Shown in pieces: positions 20,870-32,276 of a stretch of 64,000 nt of DNA. This DNA comes from Anthostomella pinea. Taxonomy: Eukaryota; Ascomycota; Sordariomycetes; Xylariales; Xylariaceae. Numbering within the stretch: position 1 is the stretch's first letter; every line of letters starts with the position of its first letter. The DNA lies in assembly GCA_963556695.1 (NCBI GenBank), contig CAUWAG010000006.1, positions 248,001 through 312,000 on the forward strand, given 5' to 3'. The notes below the pieces were generated by a model. That model made no database searches. It was not told where the DNA came from and saw only the letters and a list, made by a program, of their open reading frames with translations. The translations under genes and the position numbers were made by a program.

Positions 20870-22162
20870 ATGAACCACCCTCGATCGGATCACATACTCA
20901 AGCTTCCTGATGAGCTCCTCGACAGCATCTGTGCGAATGTGCGACCCAGCGCCAAGACACTGGCTCTCGTCTGTCGCCGCTTCGACCGCGTCGCTACGCC
21001 CCACCTCTACCTTGATCTGACATTGCATGTGCTGTCTGATCTGACGAGGGATGTGTACTCTCTTCAAGCCATAGCTTATACCAAAGTCCTTCATCGAACA
21101 CTAAAGAAGAACCCTGCACTCTGGCCTTTCTGTAGGAACCTGACTTGTTACTTCGACTACCTTCTAGAACCGGGATCCCGCTCGTATCTGCCCAACGACA
21201 TCTTCACCTGGCTGACGGCCGTCCAGAAGCTTGAGGTAGGCGTGATACGTGGAAGTGATACGCGTTTGACTCTAGCCCGGCATGCCATCCAGCACATGCC
21301 TGGCCTGACACATCTCAAACTCCATAGTGATGTCGATGGCATCGATCTACCAGAGATAGTCCAAGCGACTCTTGCATGAACTTGCGTGTACTTGACTTCA
21401 CTGGTATCTCCATGCAAGGTCTGCCACAGGATTGAGCCCAGTTAAAGGTACGACACTTATCAATCTGCAACGTTTCTCATGCTAAATCAAATCGTTCGAA
21501 TCTGTAGGCGATGGTAGGTACGGGTAGCCATTACCGACTTGAGGCTATGCAGCTTTCTCCAGACTCCTGAAGTTCTCGAGGCTCTTGTGAGATGGCCCAG
21601 AGCCTTGGAAAGGTTTGAGGTGCGGTCCTTATTTGGTTACGACTATGCCGCTCACGGTCTCTACCGCGAATGGAGTCTCGCGACCCTGAAACCCATACTG
21701 GATCACCACGCATCAACCTTGAAGTTCATCAACGTACGCGGCGTCTGTAGAGAAGGACTGGACGGCTTCAACCTATCCAGTTTCACAGCGTTGGAAGACC
21801 TCCAATTATGCTCCGGAACAACCGGGCTCGATGTGGCTCACATTCCAAACCTCTCGAGCCCTAGTCTCACAAAGATTATCTGGAACCAAACTCTCGAAGA
21901 CCAACAATGTCAGGAAGGGCTGGGTTCTTTCCAACAGCCTGAGGAAGAGTGGTTGCGCGCACTCGGTAAAGCGGCTGTGGCACTTGGGTCGACGCTGAAG
22001 GCTATACACGTTGTTTTTACACCGGAGCCTTACGTCTGCAGGGAGGACCTCGTATATCCATGGGACATCATGGACTGTCGCCTCCGAGTTTGGCTTCAAT
22101 GGCATTCAGCTGTCCTACAACACACCTACAATCAGCAAGGAGGATTTCACGAATGGGATTGA
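20870..22162 (+). pseudogene. F-box protein, probably broken by a frameshift
   Basis: From ATG 20870 the protein begins MNHPRSDHILKLPDELLDSICANV and continues SAKTLALVCRRFDRVATPHLY, a fungal F-box that would bind Skp1 in an SCF ubiquitin ligase. It continues with leucine-rich segments to 21379. The next conserved-looking stretch, NLRVLDFTGISMQGLPQD, is in a different frame directly after it and ends in TGA. The C-terminal part (21539-22162) is open again, with SSFTALEDLQL and PSLTKIIW. An intron with ends GTACGA...TGCAG could join the last two, but no intron accounts for the first frame change. It may be a pseudogene, or carry a sequence error near 21376. Confidence 0.6.
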
Positions 22163-22333
22163 AGAGTGGGATACCACACGGTCTTTGTGATAGGACCATA
22201 CAAGGCAAACAATGATAGCCCGACTCTCGGAGACTCCCCAGGGATGCCTGAAGGTCGTGAAGGTATTACAGACGTTAGCCGAAGCTGGCCCTCTTTGATC
22301 CCGGGAGCTCTTGGTTCATGCAAGAGGACGCTA

Positions 22334-23682
22334 CAATCGGGGGACAAAAGTCTCCGTACAGCCCCATTTCTGGACCCCTGACCTGCTACACCTCACAACT
22401 CAATTGAACCACAACACACTCAATTCTGGTCAGAAAATTCTCAAATAAAGTGTATTTAATAGCCAGTTCAGTAATGCGTGTATAATCCACCAGCGCGCCT
22501 ACATGCGGCGATGCGATCGCGAACAGACACGATCAGCACGCGTACCTGCTCAGGATCGATCTCGGACCACGCCCTCTTAATCAAGTCGTGTCCGTACTGG
22601 TAATGAGGGATGTTGTCTTTTAATTTTGAGAATTCAGGCTCAATAGCACGTATCTGCCTCTTCAGAAGTCGCCAGACGTGCTCGATGGGGTTGAGATTAG
22701 GGCTATAAAGAAGCCAGTCAATACAGTGAATCCTGTGCTCTTTTAGCCATTTTAGAACACCTCCTGAGAGATAAATTTTCGTGTTATCTTGAACAAAAGG
22801 ATCTCCAGCTTCATAGAAAGAAAGGAGGCCGTTCTCAAGGACCTATTTGTATAATTCTACGGATACTCCTCCGCGCGGAGCATCCGGATCAAGTAGGCAG
22901 AAGATCAACTTGCCCAGTCCTCTTTCTCCATCGCGTAGCCAGATCTAAGACCATATTATTATCAAAATACGAGGCTTTCCATGACTCGTAGGGTTCACGA
23001 GATTATAACAGTACCGCTCTGACGAGTATCGGATAACCCAATCGCCTGGATTATCCGATTCATTTTAGACCGTACACTTGTCAAAGGACAGTGCCTTTAA
23101 GAGCTCGAGAATACGCTCCGGATGGTCATAATATTCGGCAAATTCGCGCCTTATCCGAGCCGTCTCCTTATTCAGCTCGATCTTCTTGGCTGTTTGCTAT
23201 TTCTCAAATCCTTTGGCGTGGCAGAGGCGCTTAATAGTCTTCACACAGCAGAGAACGCGGGCCTTATTTCAGATCTTTTGCCACAAGGCCCTGGGAAAGT
23301 CCCTCGCTGCCTGAATAGCACGGGCGTATTTGCGAGTGTTCAGAGCACTTGGTCGACCACTTCTGGGAACAGATTTCGTGGTGGTGGTGGTCTCAAAGCG
23401 CTTGACAGTCTTAGTGATGGTGGCAGGGCGCGTGGTTTTGAACGCGGCGGCAACCTCCTTGCGGCTCTGCCCCAGCACTCTCGCCGCCACAATCGCAGAG
23501 TGAGCATCGCGAGTGAACTCCCCGTTCGGCGCGCGACTGCCGCTCAATTCGTCTCCAAAAGATCGAAATACCATCGTGATTTACGTTGTAAAGAGAGTGT
23601 TGAAGTTGAAGGGTGGTTAATGCGTTGTTTTAATGGTCGGAGATTAGTGGTGGGGTGTACGGAGACTTTTGTCCACCCAGTT
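22334..23682 (-). mobile_element. Tc1/mariner-type transposon, about 1.35 kb, inactive
   Basis: Terminal inverted repeats contain the shared core GGACAAAAGTCTCCGTACA at 22342-22360 and, reversed, at 23657-23675. TA dinucleotides at 22332-22333 and 23683-23684 are equidistant from the core on both sides, fitting a TA target duplication. The transposase is on the minus strand and is disrupted by stops. A relative lies at 55469-56814. Confidence 0.85.
22480..23574 (-). pseudogene. Tc1/mariner transposase with several in-frame stops
   Basis: The N-terminal helix-turn-helix part is open from 23574 (MVFRSFGDELSG... then RKEVAAAFKTTRPATITKTV and RSGRPSALN) to a stop near 23269. After several stops the catalytic part follows: SFDKCTV with the first Asp and then TAA, DNPGDWVIRY, DAPRGGVS, YEAGDPFVQDNTKIY with the second Asp, and SPNLNPIEHVW with the catalytic Glu. 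This is the DD34E-like layout of fungal Tc1 elements. The stops look like C-to-T changes of Gln or Arg codons. Confidence 0.8.
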
Positions 23683-24287
23683 TAACGGTGGTGAAGGCGA
23701 AGGTCAATGCTAGACAAGTCGCATGGTGTCGATAGAGGGGTCTGGAGTGAGAGGACTCGAACGACCACCGAACCGCTACTTCCTACACTGCAAACGATAT
23801 TATCCACCGTCGCGCTGGTGTTCGTCCCAGGATCATTCCTAGGATACTCTAAGCTAAGGTGGTATATAATACGTAAATACATGTGTTCGTGCACACTTCG
23901 TTGTTAGCAGAGCTCTTCTTCATGCCGTGCCCAAACCTACTGACTCTGACCGAGGCCATCCAGTGTCCCAGTCCGCATCCCGAGCGTACTACGTTGTTTT
24001 ATCATATAACAAACACATAAGTCATCTTCACTGCTCACGCCCCAAAACCTTCATAGTGGACCCAGGAACTACCGATCTTCCCCCGTCCAAGCCGACCCTT
24101 GGCCAGCACTCAAGCAGCGTGGAGAAGGTCGGAAGCGTATATCTCTTATCACACGCATCATCCGTGTGTGTCATACCACAGAGCTAAAGACCTGGCGACA
24201 GCACCGCGGCGCCCACGGGCAACGTACGGCCTCGTTACTGAATATCACATACCACGCAAATTTGAACACGCGTCCTGTGATCACATC
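23683..24287. other. Intergenic, no gene recognised
   Basis: Short frames only, without motifs; lies between the transposon and the DUF3431 relic. Confidence 0.4.
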
Positions 24288-24700
24288 CTACAGCTCCGTC
24301 TCGAGCAGCCACTCGCGAAACCTCACATAGTCGCTCTGCGGCCGCTCTAGTATCGCCTCCCGCGTGACGCCCAACTGCGCGCAGCTCGCCACGGCCACGA
24401 CATCAGAGACCGGCACCACCGGCAGCAACTCCCGAAAGCGCGCGCGTACGCGTGCTTGGTCGTGAACTCGTCGTCCACGTCCATGTCGATGTCGGCCTCG
24501 TCGAGCGAGGGCCGGATCTCGGCCGGGTGCCCCTGACGACCCAGACGCAGCGCTGGTTGGCGTAGCCCAGTTCTTATAAGCGAGGCCGGCGGGAGCGTTG
24601 CAGCGTGGCAGCGCGTCCTAGTCCGGATCGTCGTTGTGCGAGGCGAACCGCGACGCGTGCACGAATATCACGGCGACCGGGAGGGGGGCGTCGGGAATTG
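24288..24700 (-). pseudogene. DUF3431-family protein, C-terminal relic
   Basis: Reading the minus strand with frame changes gives a run of family-like blocks: FVHASRFASHNDDPD, then a stop and a changed-frame GYANQRCVWV, then PAEIRPSLDEADIDM, FRELLPVVPVSDVV, ASCAQLGVTREAILER and SDYVRFREWLLETEL before TAG at 24288-24290. This order matches the C-terminal half of fungal DUF3431 proteins, whose function is not established. At least two frameshifts and one nonsense codon separate the blocks, and the N-terminal half is not found upstream. The very GC-rich sequence contrasts with the surroundings. Confidence 0.6.
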
Positions 24701-25604
24701 TAGATGCGCTTGTGCCAAGTCGACAAGTGCGTGTACAGTCAGCTTGTGTCCTCGTTTATTGTGCTGGCTACTACGATTTCTAGCTCGTGGGACGATGAAG
24801 AAGTTGGATTGCTTCCTCATGAGCAAGGCCGGCTTAGACATCGCCGCCGGCCACGGCCTGTCGGGCTGCCAAGGTCTCGCGCTTGTACGAGACCAGGAGG
24901 CGGAGCGCGCACGTCACAGGGGTTGCGATGACGGCCGCACGGGACCGACTGCCGGCTTTTGTTCTTGTTGTTGTCGTCCACATATTCCCAAGCTCGACAC
25001 GAGGACAGTGCCCGGTCGCGATTTGGAGGTGAGACATTCACATTCTGTGACTGAGACACGGCCAATACAGGGTTTTGGATGCTTATTAGAGGCATGGTGA
25101 CTTACCTGCCGCTGAGATGATCATCGCATCCGTCAGCACTCCTACTCGGGGAGTCACTGATGAAAAACCGGTCGCGCGAATCACAAGCCCGAGGCTTCAC
25201 TTATGATCTATGGAGGTGCAGCTCGATGGCTTACGCACCGCCTAGCGGCCCATGTCGCGTTCCAATTATTCGAGGCTTCAGTCGAGGTTTGGGAGATGCA
25301 TGTTTTGACCCCTCTGCCATGGCACGAGATTCATTCGTGCCTCGAATGAGACATGACATTGTGCAAGTCTGGTGGCATGCCACCCACAAGGGATGGGAAA
25401 GTCAGACACCATTCCGATTCAAATTTTGTACACTCATCTTCGCATTCCAAGGTTTCACTACTGATAGAATCTAAATGGACTGAAATCCCTATGATGCAGG
25501 GAGCCAAGTGTCCTGTCGGCTTGCTACTATTCAGCATCCGCATCTGCACCTAACGTGGCTCTCTCTGATAACCTCTCGGCTTCAAAACCTGCGTCGAGAA
25601 CAAT
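24701..25604. other. No gene recognised
   Basis: Continues the GC-rich strip beside the DUF3431 relic, then ordinary intergenic sequence. Frames such as 24636-25100 plus overlap the relic and look like its shadows. Confidence 0.4.
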
Positions 25605-25928
25605 ATGGCGACCGAAAACATGAGGACCGAAAAGATGGCCCAGGTCGCCTACCCAACTGCAGTACACCTGGGCTTATACCCAGCGACAATATCGTCGGCA
25701 AGCTCAAGAAATGCGTCGCCTTCTCCGTATCCGTCGACCACTTTCGAGGACATGAACCACCCAAAGACATTGACGAACCCTACACAAGACCTCGAAGCAG
25801 GAGGACGGTTAACGACGGCATGCAGGAGGATTTCGAAAGCCCTGGCCATATTCCTGATGATCGCCGGCGTCGTCGGACTAGCTACGTCCATGTTCGGTCT
25901 CATATACGCTGCTGCCAATCAGCGATGA
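25605..25928 (+). CDS. Small predicted single-pass membrane protein (hypothetical)
   Basis: This 107-codon frame is not assigned to a family. Its first 75 residues are polar and Ser/Pro/Thr-rich (SSASSRNASPSPYPSTTF). They are followed by a basic strip ACRRISKAL and one clear hydrophobic helix, AIFLMIAGVVGLATSMFGLI, ending YAAANQR. That layout suggests a tail-anchored or single-pass membrane protein. The AAC before ATG gives an acceptable start context. It could also be the last exon of a longer gene or a chance frame. Confidence 0.4.
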   Translation: MATENMRTEKMAQVAYPTAVHLGLYPATISSASSRNASPSPYPSTTFEDMNHPKTLTNPTQDLEAGGRLTTACRRISKALAIFLMIAGVVGLATSMFGLIYAAANQR

Positions 25929-26770
25929 GTGGCATAATACGGCAATGACAATGAACTTGGCCTAGCTCTGTGGACGGCATGATAGCAACCATGTGGCTCG
26001 AACCAACGTCTCGATACGCAGTATCTCAAAGCTAGGATAATCGGCTCTGTTGGCTACCCCTAACGGAAGCGAGTTATGTTAGAACCAAACACGATATGGA
26101 AGGGTTGGAGGTTCAAGCGATTATGGGCTACTGGCTGGGAGGTGGACGAGAAAGCGCGGTCGGCCTTTGTCTTTTTACGCTGATTATGAAACGAAACTGT
26201 GCTTGCACTCGAGTATAATAATCTTTTCGCACAGACGATGTACAAGGTTCGATGGTTATTTCAGGCATCTTGTCGGATAAGCAATTCATTACGTCGCCAT
26301 GGAATCTCATGGCTGCGGCAAATGGACGACGTTGATTTGAGGACATGGTATCCAGGCAGATAATATAGGACGACAAACATGAGTGACGCCTTGAAGCAGT
26401 GAGATACTTTCCGCTTTGCGTACTTCCGTGTGTTTCAGTGCTCGCTAGCCTTATATTCCGCATTCGTCGTCTTGCCACTCCCACACTAAGCGACTTGCTT
26501 CAACCACCGTGCGAACAAAGAGACGTTTGCGTCAAGTCCATCACTCGAGGCTTGAAGTCTTCAATACTCTTTACAATGCTCTTTCTTTGCCATCGCGCCA
26601 GCTGTATATTTCTCCAGGGTCGATCTCCGCGCTGTTCCTTCAAAACCGTTGTCCTCCTGCGTAGTCGAGACTGCTGTGATGCAATTATCTGACTTCGACC
26701 AACCCCGATTCTGAACGCAACCTTATCAGCTCTTGGCGGACTTAACAACTCGCCGTAGTCATTCTTAGAG
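25929..26770. other. Intergenic, no gene recognised
   Basis: Promoter side of the gene starting at 26771. Antisense frames here share no motif with known proteins. Confidence 0.4.
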
Positions 26771-28937
26771 ATGCCGCCCAAAAAGAATAAGAACAACGGA
26801 GAGGCAAAGCCAAGTCTGTCAAAATTCAAGGCGGCAACCTCGTCCGCCCGTTGTATTTCGAGCCCTTGGGTCAAGTTCGGATGGATTGAAGCTATCAAGC
26901 CAGAAGTCAACCAGATAATCGAGACGGTCAAGGGAGATATATCCGCCATGTATACTCTGCAGATTCCGAGAGACCGTCCCATAGACCCCTTTTCGATCCG
27001 CAACGCCTTGTTCTGGGAGCATCGACACCTGGCTAACCAACGGGTCATCTCTACACCCTCGGCAGATCACCTGAATTTCTGGTCAAGCGACCATGCCCAG
27101 TTCGTCGAAACACTCCAGAAGGTCTGTCGTCAGGTACCTGAGGACCGTGGGAGCATCCGGATGCACTACTTCTTTGAAGGGATCCGAGAGCGAGAATTCC
27201 TGCTGTGGCCAGTCAAAATCGGCAACGTCTATGTTACGATTTTCCTGCGCATACAGGATAAAGAGAATCTGGCCAGTCGCGGTGACGGTCTTCCTCATTA
27301 CCCCCGGGAGTACATCAATCGCGAGGTGACCGATATCGTGATAGTCGACCCCTTGCCAGCAGGACGGGGAGAGAGAAGGGCCATGATTCTTCACAGACTG
27401 GATTATATACTGCTCGAGGCTTGTATCGACATCTCGGCAGACCACAACATTCACAATTTTAGGACCAGGGACGTGGAAGATGAGTGGGAGACCGGGCTTA
27501 TTGCCTATGCTATCTCTCGCGAGCTCATGCGACGTCTCAGGGTAGTCCTGTGGAGAAGAGAGTTTCTTCGACGGGATCACTACGACCTTCTCTGGGTTGC
27601 CTTTGAGGAGCATTATGACATTGATGGTTATAGAGAGGGTCTCATGGCCGTAAGTTCATTCCAGATTACCGAGTCCAACATCCCGCAAGCTTTCCTGTCC
27701 CGGAGACACCGTTTAGTGTCTGACCAGATCACCGAAATCGCATGAGGTTAATACTGACCCAAAAATACCTAGGCATGTTCACACCTAGTCATCGAAAAGT
27801 CCAACATGCATGTTCGAATGGGTCTCGAGGTTCCGAGCAAAGCAGCAAAGTTCGATAACCATCTACTGAGCCACCTGACCGCCACCCTCAATCACCTCCA
27901 CGCCGGAACAGGTCCCCGATGAGAAGTATGAAGCGTTCCAATCTCCGACACACAGTGTCGCTGCTCGGGTACCGGAGCAATGGCGACACGTTGGGGGCCC
28001 AGAGACTGCCGCAGACCAGGACATGGACGAAGGTTCCACGCAAACTACAGTCGAAGAGGACCCCGCGAGTCAGAGCAACACGGGGAACGACCTGGGCTCT
28101 TCTGTGGCCTCGGAAGAGGATGAGCCATCTGAACTAGCCCTCACACCCGTAGAATCGACGCAACCGCCACCTTTCACCTCGAAGCGAGACCTGGCCCCAG
28201 GCTCCGAACAGGATCCTCGCGAGCACCTTCAGCTACAAAAACTCAACATACAAGACGGGGCGGGGAAGCCGCAGAGGTACCATCCCACGCAGGTTGATCT
28301 ACCTCACGAGACGAGTCAACCCATCCAGGAGACCCAAGACCAGGAGATGACAGGCACAGGTGCCGAAGAAGGGGGTTTCGATGAGACGCAGACCAGCGCA
28401 TACCAGCACAACTACACCTCCGAAGGCGCCGTCGCGAGCCCTCTTCCCATCACGCCAGTGCAACCCCGGGCACCAGTAGCGCCCATGATGTCCACCGACA
28501 TCCCGCAAACCGTTATCCCGGGGCTCGGAAGCCTCAGCGCACTTCAGAATCCAATCACGAAAGACAACGAGGCGGAATCCCTCTTCGTAGTCGAGACGCC
28601 CCAACGCGCACAATCCCCCTGGTTAGGTGCTAACCAAACCGGCCAGAGTCCTCAGTCGACGGTTCCTGCGACGCAGTATCCCGAGTCCCCCGTCCCGCAG
28701 GGCGAGTACGACGTTGCAGCTGGGAGGTCGCTGGCGCAATCTGCGCTGCAGGTGATGAAGATGGGCCATGCGCCGACTGGTGTGCCCGCGGTCGGGCCTG
28801 GTGACCTGGCTTCGCAGGCACAGCAGCCGGGACCGTATGACGAGCAGGCGGCGGTTGATGGTTACTCGCTGAAGCGATCAATGGACGGTGGTGAGGATTC
28901 CGCGTCCAAGAGGCCGAAGTACGAAGATGGCCAGTAA
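26771..28937 (+). CDS. Unrecognised protein: globular N-part plus long disordered tail
   Basis: Exon 1 (26771-27649) starts MPPKKNKNNGEAKPSLSKF, a basic N-terminus, and encodes a folded-looking domain. It includes FLLWPVKIGNVYVTIFLRIQDKE, VTDIVIVDPLPAG and EDEWETGLIAYAISRELMRRL. A canonical intron (27650-27772) leads to CSHLVIEKSNMHVRMGLEVPSKAAKF. The order of a W-x-P strand, a VDP turn and a W-x-TGL helix recalls C48/Ulp1-like peptidases, but the His and Cys expected there are not visible, so this is only a suggestion. The tail (from about 27912 to 28937) is Gln/Pro/Glu-rich and ends KRPKYEDGQ, a likely nuclear signal. Between exon 2 and the tail the frame shifts by one nucleotide near 27911 without an obvious intron. 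Confidence 0.55.
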
Positions 28938-29107
28938 GATTCAGATTCACAAGAACGGTGTTTGGCTTCTTCATTGTGTGTTCTGGAAGAAGTCTTAAAT
29001 AGCCTATAGCCTACAGTATGTGTTTGAAGCGAAATATTATCTACATAGAATGTTCGTCTGGGCCCAGAGCCATGCTGTGAAGTCTGTGTCTCGCGGTCCG
29101 TCGCCGC

Positions 29108-30273
29108 TTAAGCCGAAACGCACTGCGAGTAGTATTCATTCATGCCTGTACAAGTTCCCTCGGCACAAGTCGTGGCTCCAGTCCAGTTGGCGCCACCACA
29201 CTGTCCGTAGAGCGCTACTGCACCTGATCCCCCAGTGCTGCTTGGGGTCGCGCCGCCCGTCGTGATGGTCGCAACCGTGGTAGCCACCTTTGTCGGGGTG
29301 ACTGACGCGGCCGAAGATGCTGCTTTGGATGAGGTGGCCAACGCAGCTGAACTCGCTGCCTTGGACGTGACCTTGGCCAAGGTCGTCGGCGCACTTGCCG
29401 CCAGACTACTGCTTCCTGCGGCGCTGGACACCTTAGAGGTTCCAGACGAGGCCACCGCCGTCGGGATCGTACCGCTGGAAGCCGCGGTGGAAGTTACGAT
29501 GGCCGCACTCGTCGCCATCGATGGCGAAGAGCCGGATGCGCCACAGGTGGCTACCGGACCACCAGGTGCTGTGTAGGTCGCCGCGTCGAATCCGTAGTAG
29601 ACGTCAGGGATATAGATATCGGGATCCGTGGCATTGTACGCTCCTGGGAGGGAGATCGTGGGGTTGCAGCCTCCTCCAGTGCCAGTGATTGTGAGTTGGG
29701 CACAGCCGATGTAGAACTGCGCACCACCGATGGTTTCGGCTGCGTGAAGTGCCAACATCTCAGATCGCAGCTGAGAGATTATTAGCGATAATTGCTGAAT
29801 ATGAGGAGAAAGTAGCTTACCAGGTAGTCACCAGATTCCAACCCAGTAGGGAGAGTGAACGTGTAGTTGCCACCGGCATTCGCGATGACCTGGTTGGCCC
29901 AGGTACCATTTACGTTGTCGAGCTCGTCGATCTTGAACCAACCCGCACCGACGCCAGACTCTAGAGAGGCGTCATCGACAGGGCCGAACAGCATGTGAGT
30001 GATGGGGCCTGGATGGCTGGAAACGTCCCAGTTGACTATGATCTTGTCGCCTTCGTTCGCAGCGTAGGTTTCGACACCGGAGGGAACGGTTTCGCCGTCG
30101 ACATTGCAGGCGATGTTGTTGCTCGTCACATCGGTGACCGGGCTGTTGCTTGGCGGCATGCGCACGGCGACTTGATACCCGGGGGACACGCCATTGACCC
30201 AGAATTGGTGGAAGTTCTGGTGGGCGGCAACGGTGGCGACCAGCGTGGAGGCGACAAGGACTGACTTGAACAT
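29108..30273 (-). CDS. Lytic polysaccharide monooxygenase AA9 with CBM1
   Basis: Two exons (30273-29821 and 29770-29108; 50-nt intron) encode 371 residues. Signal peptide [17 protein letters not shown] is followed directly by the mature N-terminal histidine ([11 protein letters not shown]), the first ligand of the copper histidine brace. The second histidine is in [13 protein letters not shown], and [11 protein letters not shown] supplies the conserved Gln/Tyr of the copper site. The AA9 domain ends near [10 protein letters not shown] Ser/Thr/Ala-rich linker of about 100 residues leads to a C-terminal CBM1 ([20 protein letters not shown] ... YYSQC). The enzyme oxidatively cleaves crystalline cellulose, outside the cell. 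It is convergent with the unrecognised gene ending at 28937. Confidence 0.95.
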
Positions 30274-32276
30274 CTTGAATGAATGAAGTGCGAATCACGG
30301 ATCGCAGAAGGTCTTAATACCAGATTCGGAATGAAACGAAAGACTGAAGTGGAAAAATGAGTGAAAGAGGCAGGCCGAAGAAGACGATGATGACCCAGAG
30401 AAGAGAGAGGACGTGACATTGCGGCGGGAAGCTGCCTTTATGAACTTAGAGGCCATCGTCACGGTGCGTACTTGTGCTACCGGAAAGACTCTACCCAGCA
30501 TTCGACCCTCTCTGGTAACCTGGTTGACATATGTCGATGATAGATTGCGGCTCGTGGCCCTTCATCTGCAGGCTCGGGAGACAACCTTCACTCGGATTCG
30601 CGATTGGGTTCTGAGTTACATCGTGAGCACAACTGGTATAGTCGTTCCACCTGGCCATCGGCGGCTTGTGAAACAGAACACGGTGAAACACGTCTCCCAG
30701 GTCCACAACCACTCTATTCGAGCCTGACCCACCACGGCCCTGGCGCGTTGCACGGTTGCAGTACCGGGAAATCGGGTCCTTCGACACAGCCCTGCTTCGG
30801 TAAAGTCTCCTACTGGTGGAAACTTGGAGATGGCGCGGACGACCGAGAAAGTTCAGATGAACTCCAGGACCAGTGCATTTCCCCTGAGGCGATCCCATCA
30901 GATCTTCCGGCTGGAATTTCGCCTGTCGAAGGAACCATCGTGGGTCTGTTCAAGCAACATGCAACCAATGCGACGGAACAATTTACTGGAGTGCCAATAG
31001 CCATCAAGGAGTGTTGAGATCAGCAACCCTCGCCTATCCTCGACAGGCGCCTACGTACATTAGCCCACAGTCCCGGCGTCAACTGGTCAGGGGCCTGGCC
31101 TGTTTTCAGGTCTGCCGACGAACTCATTGCCTGGAATTGCCTGTGGCCCGTCGCGAAGGCGTGACTGACTGTGCGGTACTCCCAGGTCATCCGCCACATC
31201 ATGCGGCGTAGTTCGGGCGGCAGTCGAGCAAAGCTGCGTTCGCCAGGTTGATCAAGAGTCAACTGGCCCATCTAGACCATGACTTCACGGATGTGGGTAG
31301 ATTCACATAGATGCTCCCTACGGTATCTACGCTGGTTCGGCGTTTTCTGTCGTCCGGTGGATGAGACGAGAAACGAGCACCAAAAAGAGACGAGAGAAAG
31401 TGAAGGGCAAAAATTGTAAAACAAAACATACAACACCGAGGATTCGCTGGTTGTCACCGACCCAACTACTGATCCGGCGGTATCAGGCTTATTTAAGGCA
31501 GAGCGGACGGGATGCCAAGTCCTCCTAATCCTATGGTCGTATGTGATCTAGATTATCTTCAATGAGACACTATAAGGTGCTACTAGGGTGATCAGTTCAA
31601 CGAGCTCTTGGTGGTGATTAAGAGTTGTTGAATGGCGCACAAGCCACCGTGGCGTTCAGGGAGGTGGCAGTGCACCAACAAGGCCAATAGGGCATTTTTG
31701 GGCTACTTAGCCCACAGAAGGATTTTCGCAGAGATACAACAAGAATACGGATTACACCAGAATATACGTCTTCACCCATCTAAAAGCCCCCACGCTCTGT
31801 TTGACAAGAGTCCTTCTAGCTACCTGGTAGTCAGCCCCTACGGAAGGTTTCAAGGCAGTGATGAATCTCCCCAGTACTTGCGCTTGACTATGACGGCCAT
31901 CTTGGTTGATGCTCGTGATCAGCGATCGCACGCTGGAGACGAAGTAAGTTGTTTTCAGAGCCATAAGAAGTGATAGCGCGATCGTTCCAGTCGAGTGTCA
32001 AGTGGCCTTCCTCTTTTGATCGTGACTACCCTAAACCTTCTCAGATTGGACTGCCTGCCTACTGCGTAGGTAGGTACTCCACCACCAGCCTTTCCCCTCT
32101 TCATCGCTACTTCCGGTCTTATGGATCATGTTGCCGTGGTAGTCACGATGCACGCAACGATGAGGTAACTAGACAATTCAAGAGCTACATATCCTCATCA
32201 CTAACTAACTACCTACAGGTACTATATATACTCCATACCTGATGTACCGCCCAATCATTCCATATACAGTACTTCC
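30274..32276. other. Intergenic, no gene recognised
   Basis: About 2 kb between the AA9 5' end and the AA13 3' end. Frames at 30604-31017 (plus) and 30491-30898 (minus) overlap each other and neither shows a domain, signal peptide or repeat. Confidence 0.4.

Noticed and set aside
30604..31017. 137-codon plus frame between AA9 and AA13
   Set aside because: Competes with an antisense frame of equal length and shows no domain.
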